Of a stretch of 64,000 nt of DNA, positions 56,042-64,000 are shown piece by piece; within the stretch, counting starts at the first letter, position 1; every line of letters starts with the position of its first letter. The DNA lies in NCBI GenBank assembly GCA_037042185.1, contig JAXQJY010000029.1, positions 1,984,001 to 2,048,000 on the forward strand, read 5' to 3'. A program made the translations under genes and the position numbers. This DNA comes from Sordariomycetes sp. S80-01Y (Eukaryota; Ascomycota; Sordariomycetes). The notes beneath the pieces were generated by a model that made no database searches, had not been told where the DNA came from, and saw only the letters and a list, made by a program, of their open reading frames with translations.

Positions 56042-59000
56042 CCTAGTCGTACTCGGGCGCCTGGCGGGTGAAGTGGGCAGGAACTTGAAGTGGTGGTGCC
56101 CTTGGAGTCTACGAGGTTTGTCCGTCCCCGAATTGGTAGGGGGGGGTCCTTGTCAGATTGTCTGCACTGTGGTGGAGGCGTAAACGTGGGTGCTCAAGCG
56201 AGCTGCAGGCGCTGGGTTTTGCACGACTTCCGCTGTGGAGGACGAGCACCTCATAAAGGGGACGCACTGTGAGCCCGCGACGCCGCGCAACAGGGGGGCA
56301 GGAGCTGCCAAAAAGCAGCGAGCAGGGGAAAGAGCGGGTTGTCAAATCCGCTGGCTGCGGGAAGGAGGCCCGGGTACAGGAGCAGCAACTGAACTTGCAG
56401 CTCAGGCGGGCTACCTCAAGGTACGTCCTCGTACGATAGACTTTCAAGGCGGACAAGTGGAGGTGAGGAAGCGATGGCTGAATCAGTAATGTTGAATCTT
56501 TTGTCTGAAGCTCGGTAGCCCTCTTTTGACGTAAGACAAGGATTGTTCTTGCTGTTAACTGGAATGCACTATCCTTCACCACGTTCTTTCGTGTGCACCA
56601 GCAAGCAGTCAAGTAAGTGCTCATCTCCAAAGAGGGCCAAGGTCTCGGAGCGGCGGCGTTATGCAGGTGCGTGCGCAACATTGAGTGCAGCTGAACTGCC
56701 TCTCCTTTCCCTTTTCCGCCCTTTTTGCTCCAGCCGGCCGAGTATGCGTATTAGAACCCATACTTACTTAGCCATCACAGTGGACTCGCCGATCGACTAG
56801 CGCCCAATGGCGGTCAGCTTGGTCCCAACGTGGGTGACGAGGCCGGACTCTGCTTGGTGCCGGCAACACCGCTGCTACGGCACTGGCAGCCAGCACGAAA
56901 CAAGTGATCGAAGGGGAAGACCCTGGGCGCATGACAGCCTATGCCTCCCGAGTCCAGCACCGATGTCAGAAGGCAAGCCTCACGTACGATCGCATCTCTA
57001 GCTTGCAACTGCACTGCAGCTGGATGTCAGCCCTTTACAGTGCTTCAACCCTGTTCCCAGCCCACTGAATACTATTGGATGCCAATCGTGGAATGCGCCT
57101 TGTCGCCTGCTGGTGGCGTCCACCACCCCATTTAGGCATTCTGACTCTCTGACTCGAGCTTAGATATGAGTACTTCCCACCGCGGAATTATAGACTCGGG
57201 ACTTCACCGCCCAGGCTGGTCTCGGCCAGCTCCTACATCCCATTTCCCTCGATCAACACGGCAAACTCCCGTTCCGCGTCTTACCCTGAGCCTTACCCTG
57301 GGCCGATGCAGAGGGGAACAAAGGAAACACGCATCCATTCTCTCAGCTTTTTTTTTTCCAAACCTGCATGCCAAGGCTGGGCCATAGTCATTCGGCCCCT
57401 CTCGTACTCCGTAGCGCTTCGACAAGACGGCGGAACCGTAATCTGCCTCCTGGCAGACTTTTCTGTCCAGCCCAGAGATCTGCTCAACCTACGCAGTACG
57501 TGCAGGACTTAGCTTTCTCACCTCGTAAACGTAGGCAACCCGGTCGTTTACGAGGCTGGCGAAGAATGAATGCGAACACTTATCACTTGAACTGGGTGCA
57601 GGCTTGTACGTACAAACCACAGCCTTGGGTCGGAGGCCGCTGGCCATCATCAGGAACCGTCGGGGTTACCCAATTGACCAAGACCGAGGAGGCCTTTCGA
57701 ACCAACTAAGGATATTGGCTGGCGGAGGTTTTCGTCGATGCCAAGTCCCGGATCGCGGATCCTCCTTCGTCGTCTTCTTTTGGGTTCTATCCCCTGCTGG
57801 TCGTTCATGACCTGGACTTCGAGCCCCACCAGCCCTTCCACTGGCAGACCTCCGTGACGAGCTTGCAGCACAACATTACGATGATCGCCACCAAACAGCA
57901 TCCAAGCAAGCAGTGGGTCGCCTCCAGCAAGTGGCCCTCATGCTGCATCGGCGCAGTTTAGTTCAACGCCAAACTAAGCAGTTCACGGTTTCCACGCACG
58001 GGAAGCGCTCGACTCTGCGGCTGAAGAAACTCTATGCTTGGCGCACCCCAAAGCGCTTCTGTCGAGACCGTCTTTCTCCGCGCGGCCCCTCGAAAACCCC
58101 TCTGACGAATTTGGAACGGGCCAAGGGGAGTGGGACATTTATCAAAGGCGCTAGCAGGCACAGAAAGCGCCAAGGCTAAAGCAAAGGGCAGGAAATTCTC
58201 GTATTCGACACGTTAGGGAGCGGGAATCCAGAAAACAAGCATCATCACGCTGTCCTTCGCCCTGCATTGACCACAAACAATCAACGCAGCCTAACAACGT
58301 CATGGAATCCCTTCTGACCTGTGTGCTTGTGGGCTTCCCCATATTACCATCAGATTTTGGCATGCCAAGTGGTGGTCAAAGCAGGGACAAATCGTATCCT
58401 GGAATGCTTGCCCTTTTTTTGGCACCCTTCAATGTCCCTTGCCCAGCCTTCCAGTTCCACCGGTTATCCCTCGTGTTCTTGCATACCTGCACTCACCTGC
58501 CGCTGTTGGCGAAGAGCCAAAAGGTTTTGTACGACCAGACTGATCACACAACACCGTACGTGTCCGCGTCACTACACCGCCTCGCCCAGAAACACTGCCC
58601 GCCGGCTATCCGGACTTCGACTCATCACGGGTAAACCGAATAAAAGGTACTCCCACACCAAGACCTTTCAGCTAAGAGGCAATGTCGAGCGCTTAATTAC
58701 ACCGCCAATGGCAACTCAACACGCTCCGACTGCGCCGTGTTGACTGCATGTGGGCGCAAGGTTGCATAGGGCTGAGGCTGGAGAGGCGTCCGGGCATGGA
58801 GCAATGCGAGCATCCGCCACTCTGCATCCATCCGGGCATCCGTGAACCAGATCGAAGTACACCTTATGATCTCGAGTCTTTGAACTCAAATTGAAGCAGC
58901 TCACCTGATTGGACAATCTTCTCCCTACAAATGTACCATAAACACCTTCCCTCAACTACGAGGCTAGCCCTGAACCGCAGTCTTGCAGGTATTAACCCCT

Positions 59001-60870
59001 TGATCACGCACATCTGCAGCCGATCACGCCATAGCTTCCAATGGTCTCCAGGCATATGATACTCTCGTTCTATCCTCAGGATCGCAGCGGCAAGGCTGAG
59101 CTGTGGCTGCTGGCCCCTCCTGTGGCCGCCTCAGGCGGTTCGAGGCTCGCCCGAGCTGCAGGGCGTCCTTCACATGAAGCAAATGGGGGGTATATAGTCC
59201 TCCGCTATCCCGGCAGTATTGATACTAGCTTGCGGGTGGCGTCTATCCATGCCGCTTTGCTGGGAACGAGCCCTGCTTGACAGGTGATAGCGCTCTCACG
59301 GGTCATGACTATTCAATACAATACATCTGGGGGGGCAGCTGACTGACACTCGTCAATGAACACCTCGCTCGATAGAATACGCTGCTCAAAAGCTGGCACG
59401 TCACTCCGAATTCATTTCTGAACAAGTCAGGTAGGGCGAGATGCTGCATATTGGTGCAGGTTGGCTTCAGCTTGAGTAGTCTCTGAGTTCAGATAAAACA
59501 TATTCGCGATCGCGCCTGCGGCTCGCGAGCTGAGCTCGCTGTTTTTGCGCATAGTGGCACAAGTACAATTGCTGACCTTCCTTTGGCGTCCTACGCGGGG
59601 GTCGGGGAATACTGTCTTGACAGGTATATCCGCGGGTTGCACGACATTACTGCTGTGCATATTGTTTACGTCTCATGAGGCTCTGTGTCTAGCAGGGCCG
59701 TCAACGTTGAGATGCCCTGCACACGCTCTCTTTTCATGGTTCTGCTTACGGTGGGGACGGGCTTGATGTTCAGTTCTGTTGCTCTTTTATTTCGAATCAG
59801 GCAGATTATTTACCAGCGATTAAAGTTTCTGGTATGGTCTATATTATAAAACACCTTGCAGACTGTTTCCAACCAGGATGGACGAGCACGTTGATATAAA
59901 CAAACATGCAAAAGCTTCACAAAACCCAAAACCCGACACACCAATAGATCAAGCATAACACATCAAACCAAATACTGTCAATGCTACTACTTTGACGCTG
60001 CATTGGTGTGAAGGAGATACAATGGTTGGAAGGGTGACGGGTATAGGGTAGCATAACAGCCGCACTCTGGCAATCATCCTCACGACGAGCTGACGATCAT
60101 GGAATTACGAGTTAGCAGTGATTTCAAGAGAAAGCTCCACATGATAGTTGGTACTCTTCAAGTTCCTTCATACAGTATCACGGCAAGATCTAATCTGCGT
60201 TGAGGGGAATACTGCTACGATGGTAGTGTTTTAGCGATCGCGAAAAAAAACAGGGGTTTTCTTGGGTGTGGATTCAACCTCCTGAGGAATGCATTCGGCC
60301 CTCTCCTCCCGAATTCCTCAGCATCCCGGCCATGTCCGGCCGGTGGCGTGGAAGTCAACTCAACCGAAACTGAAGTTCCCTATTAGGTTGTACAGTATGA
60401 GGAGATTCGACGTTGAAGAATAGTGGAAGATGCAGTTCTGCCCAATCGACGACACAAAACTTGCATTGATCGAGAGCTGACGGAAAACTTGGTCGCAGCC
60501 AGGTGGTCGTCTTGACAACAGTCTGGAGTCAAACTCTGCTGGGAGACAGCGGAACACGGGGCAGGCTGTGCCAGCGGCGATCGTACTTTAAAAATTGCCC
60601 ATCGACGTGCAGTGCGCCGGGTCTTGGCAGGTACACTACAAGTTGCTGGGGTTTGGCGCTAGCAGCACAGAAGCCAATGGCGAGCCTGGAAGAGGCAATC
60701 TCTGTGAAGATGGAGTGGGGTCATGTGCCCGGATTGCCAGGGGGACGGACAGATGACACTTGCGAGGTACTTCATCCTGGGCGCGATCTTTCCCTCCGCG
60801 ACGTCGTGTTCTGATGGAGATGCCCCTCGGAGTGAGTGTCGCCCGTGGGCCAGCGTGAGGTCGAGCCTTC

Positions 60871-60900
60871 CAGCAGCAGCAGCAGCACCACCACCACCAC
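60871..60900. repeat. (CAG)5(CAC)5 trinucleotide tract
   Basis: Five CAG followed by five CAC, about 1.1 kb before the chitin synthase start codon and upstream of its inferred 5'-UTR intron. Not in a supported reading frame. Confidence 0.85.
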
Positions 60901-61626
60901 GAAGTAGGGCGGCTCACCACCAACTGCAGCATCCACGCAGCATCCCATCGCTTCTGCTCCCGCTTCTTTCCACCTCATCATCCGTTATCCCGTCTCTCGC
61001 TAATCGACGAACATCCTCTCGCTTTTACTGCCAGCCACGGCTTTCCCTCTTTGCTTCTTCGCCACGACAAGGTCGCCATCTGCGTTGTCTTGCTCGACGC
61101 CTGTCCTGTCTCGCTCTCTCGCTCGCTCGTCCGCCTCGCCCGTCTCGCCCGCTTCCTTGCCGTGTCCGTGATACGACCAGCTCGCCGTTGCGTTGCCCAA
61201 TTCCCTCCGGACTGCGCCTCGACTCCGTCTGAGAAGAGGCAAGCGAGCGCTTTTCTGCCTCCAGCCGTTGCGTCCGTTACACCCAACGCATCGCATCGCA
61301 TCGCTTGATCCAAAAAACACCGACCGACCACGCGGAAGTGTGGGGCACAACATTACCCATCATCGATATCGACAAGGGAGAAGAAGTTAAAGGAGACTAC
61401 TTGAGTCCACGTTTCAAGAGGTTTCCCAGGAAACTTCTTACGAGTACAGCACGGAGAGTCAGCGTCCCTCTTTCGGGCTCCTCCCTGCATCTGGAGCCAG
61501 TGCATCAAATATTAGCAGGGGTCTGCCTGTGCTGTGCTGTGCCTGTGCCAGCTGACGGCCTCGCCCCAGGGCGTCCTCAGTGCTCAGTCTGGAGCTCCAT
61601 AACATCCAGACTCAAACAATCTAGCC

Positions 61627-61990
61627 GTGAGTCTCTCTCCATCCTCCATCAATTTCGCGGCGTCAGAGCATTATCCCTTCTGCATCTCTTTGGCGGCGGC
61701 GGTGCATCACCCTTGGCTTCGACCTTCCTACCGCCAATTAGAGCGGCCACCCCCCTAAGGCGTGCCTCCCTTCCCGCTTCGCACTGTCTGTCGATCTGAA
61801 TCACCGCGTCCTCAACCCTTCGAGACACCTCGACTGGGTAGCGACGACGCCGTGTTTCGAGAACAGGGTGACGTCTCCCCGCTGCTTTTGCCTTTCTCCT
61901 TGACATGCATTGCGCTGCATTGGTCTTCCTCTAATGCGCGCACTTATCTCCCTCAACTTCCAAGCCGCCTGTACTGACACCTCCTTCCAG
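61627..61990 (+). other. Probable 5'-UTR intron of class IV chitin synthase
   Basis: GTGAGT at 61627 and a strong 3' end (TACTGAC branch near 61971, CTTCCAG ending at 61990) only four bases before the ATG frame the candidate intron (364 bp). The acceptor side is convincing because such a site has no coding role here. The donor is the best-looking GT upstream but not the only one. Confidence 0.5.
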
Positions 61991-61994
61991 GACC

Positions 61995-64000
61995 ATGTCT
62001 CTCCCTGACAGGCCCGGTGCCAGCCCCCCGAACGAACATCGGAACGCCTACAGAAGCTCGCCGTCTCGACGCACGCGACACGAAGTCGAAGCCAGCTCCT
62101 ACCACCCAGTTTCTGGCGTAGGCCATCATGATCGTGGGAAATCCGCTTCTTCCTACGCCGAAACCATAGCGTATCCTAACGCCAATACAGAGAGTATGCC
62201 TCTGTCGCCGACGAGCCCCAAGGGCCACTCCCGTCAACACAGCAACGACCAGTCCGGCCTCGGCCGCAAGAGGAGTCTAATTCGCCCCGAGAGGCATCGC
62301 ATTGACCGGGACCATGCCAACTACCACTACCACAAACATGCGAAGAACATGACCGTTCTGCCATCCTCAACCGGCAATGACGCTCTCCTCGAGGAGATGG
62401 AGGCCTCGACCGACCGCTCGAATTCACACACCAACACATCCGACTCGCCACCACGACGACACCGCCGCCGAAGTGATGTCGAGAAGAACGCTGCTAATGT
62501 TTCCTCACGTCCCTCGAGGTCAAAATCGGGCAAGGTATCTAAGGATCCCAAGCGTGAGTCGAGGCGCAAAAGCCGGACCAAGATGCCGGAAGAGCAGATT
62601 CGTGCGCCGACCTTCTGGAACTTCTATTGTGCTGCTGTAACGTTTTGGTGCCCTGACTTCCTGCTGAAGTGCCTGGGATGGCCTACTAAGGCGCAGCGTC
62701 GAGCTTGGAGGGAAAAGATGGGTCTTATCAGCATCATCCTTATGATCATGACTATAGTAGGTTTCTTGACCTTTGGATTCACCCAAGTCGTTTGCGGCAC
62801 GCCTCCGGAGCGCCTCCGAATCAACGAGGTCGGGCCAGGTTTCATGATCTTCCACGGGCGCGCTTACAATCTGGTCGATTCTCACCACCCCCCCGCGGAG
62901 GGCATGCCTTTGCGCCAGGATGGGTATGGTCCCAATGTTCTCTACGACCTCGACACAGACTATGGCGGCAGGGATGGAAGTTTCCTCTTCCAGAACGTCA
63001 ATGGAGCCTGCAAAGATATTATCACCCTCGCAGAGAACTCCGATGTGCCCACCAACGACGATGGCGACCTCGCGTGGTACTTCCCTTGCAAGACTTTCAA
63101 CCAGGACGGGTCGTCCGAGGTCAACACCAGCACCGAATACTACCCAGGATACTCGTGTCACACTACGCTTAACTCGCGAAACGCCTTTTACCTGGATCTT
63201 CGCGGTCAGGCCGATGTATACTTCACCTGGGACGATATCCGCAACAGCAGCCGCAACTTGATGGTGTACTCCGGTCAGGTTCTCGATCTCGACCTGCTGA
63301 ATTGGTTCAACACATCCCAGGTCTCCTATCCCGAGCGCTTCGAGCAATTCCGTGATCGCAATTCCGATCTCAACAAGGCCGTTTGGGGCCGCGATGTCAC
63401 CCGAATGTTCCAGTCCTCAGGCGACAAGAAGCTCGCTCACTGCTTCGAGGAGATTATCAAGGTTGGAGCCGTGGATACAGAGACAGTCGGTTGTATAGCC
63501 TCTAAGGTCGTGTTGTACTGCGCCTTGATTCTTATTCTGGGTCTCGTCGGTACTCGCTTCATTCTCGCCATCATCTTCCAGTGGTTCCTGTGCCGGAAGT
63601 ATGCCGCGAACAAGACGTCTCAGAGCTCCGACCGCCGCAAGCGAAACAAGCAGATCGAAGATTGGTCTGACGACATCTACCGCGCTCCCGCCAGACTGCC
63701 CGGCGATGTTGGCAGCACAGTTGTGGGATCCGATCGCATGAGCAAGCGCAACTCCTTCTTGCCTACCACGTCTCGATTCTCTGCCGTTTATGACGCCGGT
63801 CAGCCTGGCAGTATGGGCCGCCGTGGTCCGACTACCATGGGTAGCCAAGCCGCTTCGAGCTCTCTCCATCCCAATGCTGTCTACAAGCAGAGCAACGACA
63901 GCCGCGCCAGCTTCCTGCAAAGCGACCCCTATGCTAACTCATCTGGACCTACTGAAGGCCCTGGTCCCGCCGGTTTTATTCACCCATCTGTCGTTCCTCA
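61995..64000 (+). CDS. Class IV chitin synthase (Chs3 type), N-terminal part, 3' truncated by window
   Basis: Family GT2 membrane enzyme that polymerises UDP-GlcNAc into chitin. The frame is open from ATG 61995 (MSLPDRPGASPPNEHRNAYR) to the window end, 668 codons. Residues 1-200 are a disordered, Ser/Arg/His-rich cytosolic tail. Next comes the class IV signature APTFWNFYCAAVTFWCPDFL, LKCLGWPTKAQRRAWREKMG, and a membrane helix at about 241-263 (LISIILMIMTIVGFLTFGF). Then VVCGTPPERLRINEV and FMIFHGRAYNL start an extracytoplasmic domain resembling a cytochrome-b5-like fold. A second hydrophobic pair lies at about 505-533 (VVLYCALILILGLVGTRFIL), followed by a basic Ser-rich loop. The catalytic domain with QxxRW lies beyond the window. 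Its divergent neighbour is its likely activator, Skt5/Chs4. Confidence 0.93.
   Translation, partial: MSLPDRPGASPPNEHRNAYRSSPSRRTRHEVEASSYHPVSGVGHHDRGKSASSYAETIAYPNANTESMPLSPTSPKGHSRQHSNDQSGLGRKRSLIRPERHRIDRDHANYHYHKHAKNMTVLPSSTGNDALLEEMEASTDRSNSHTNTSDSPPRRHRRRSDVEKNAANVSSRPSRSKSGKVSKDPKRESRRKSRTKMPEEQIRAPTFWNFYCAAVTFWCPDFLLKCLGWPTKAQRRAWREKMGLISIILMIMTIVGFLTFGFTQVVCGTPPERLRINEVGPGFMIFHGRAYNLVDSHHPPAEGMPLRQDGYGPNVLYDLDTDYGGRDGSFLFQNVNGACKDIITLAENSDVPTNDDGDLAWYFPCKTFNQDGSSEVNTSTEYYPGYSCHTTLNSRNAFYLDLRGQADVYFTWDDIRNSSRNLMVYSGQVLDLDLLNWFNTSQVSYPERFEQFRDRNSDLNKAVWGRDVTRMFQSSGDKKLAHCFEEIIKVGAVDTETVGCIASKVVLYCALILILGLVGTRFILAIIFQWFLCRKYAANKTSQSSDRRKRNKQIEDWSDDIYRAPARLPGDVGSTVVGSDRMSKRNSFLPTTSRFSAVYDAGQPGSMGRRGPTTMGSQAASSSLHPNAVYKQSNDSRASFLQSDPYANSSGPTEGPGPAGFIHPSVVP

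Larger units (their letters stand above)
55808..61994. promoter_or_regulatory. 6.2-kb divergent intergenic region, SKT5 / class IV chitin synthase
   Basis: The longest gene-free stretch here. It holds the promoters and leaders of both chitin genes, a GGCGTT/GGCGTG minisatellite near the SKT5 start (55998-56041), a (CAG)5(CAC)5 tract (60871-60900), a GCATC tandem near 61278, and CT-rich DNA with a probable 5'-UTR intron next to the chitin synthase. I found no further protein gene, tRNA or transposon. Confidence 0.6.

Noticed and set aside
1-64000. Transposons, LTR or other virus-like elements, biosynthetic gene cluster
   Set aside because: No transposase, integrase, reverse transcriptase, capsid-like, polyketide synthase or peptide synthetase motifs were seen in any frame, and no long terminal repeats were noticed by eye.

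Overview
The window is 64 kb of nuclear chromosome from a filamentous ascomycete, most likely a Sordariomycete. The evidence is short introns (about 47-143 bp) with GT..AG ends and a CTRAC branch site 8-25 bases before the acceptor, GC-rich coding sequence, typical Pezizomycotina proteins (a CreB deubiquitinase, a class IV chitin synthase with its Skt5/Chs4 activator, a DUF2406 protein) and kilobase-scale intergenic regions. The genus cannot be told from the sequence alone. I recognise no transposon, viral fossil, tRNA, rRNA or CRISPR array. I place 22 protein genes, most rebuilt from exons by hand; the first (maltase) and last (chitin synthase) run off the window.

Layout. 1-6.1 kb: 3' end of a GH13 alpha-glucosidase (+), an APH-like pseudokinase (+), ALG12 (-) and, divergent from it, the four-exon YOS1 (+). 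6.6-9.1 kb: creB-type ubiquitin protease (-). 9.1-12.2 kb: gene-free. 12.2-18.5 kb: mitochondrial phosphate carrier (-), CBS-domain protein (+), lipocalin-like protein (-), atypical extended SDR (-). 18.5-22.1 kb: gene-free. 22.1-28.6 kb: actin capping protein beta (-), a charged coiled-coil orphan (-), a Golgi N-acetylglucosaminyltransferase (-), protoporphyrinogen oxidase (+). 29.0-38.2 kb: Mediator MED14 (-), glucose-6-phosphate dehydrogenase (-), ribosomal protein eL33 (+). 41.6-47.9 kb: DUF2406 protein (+), VMA21 (-), Fun30 remodeller (+). 49.4-64 kb: an orphan with two KEN motifs (-), the chitin synthase activator Skt5/Chs4 (-) and, divergent across 6.2 kb, the N-terminal two thirds of a class IV chitin synthase (+).

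How the genes fit together. This is a mainly housekeeping block, not a gene cluster. Two neighbour relations look functional: ALG12 and YOS1 (both acting at the ER) are divergent with 345 bp between start codons, and the class IV chitin synthase is the immediate divergent neighbour of the Sel1-repeat protein whose yeast homologue activates that enzyme class. VMA21, the GlcNAc-transferase and these four give the window a secretory and cell-wall flavour.

The most unusual structure is in the splicing: three conserved genes carry microexons (14 nt in creB, splitting the catalytic-cysteine codon; 10 nt in RPL33; 21 nt in G6PDH), MED14 has a 48-nt intron with no stop that reads straight through in frame, and YOS1 is built of phase-1 exons that could be skipped without changing frame. 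All splice calls are by eye, from consensus sites plus protein continuity.
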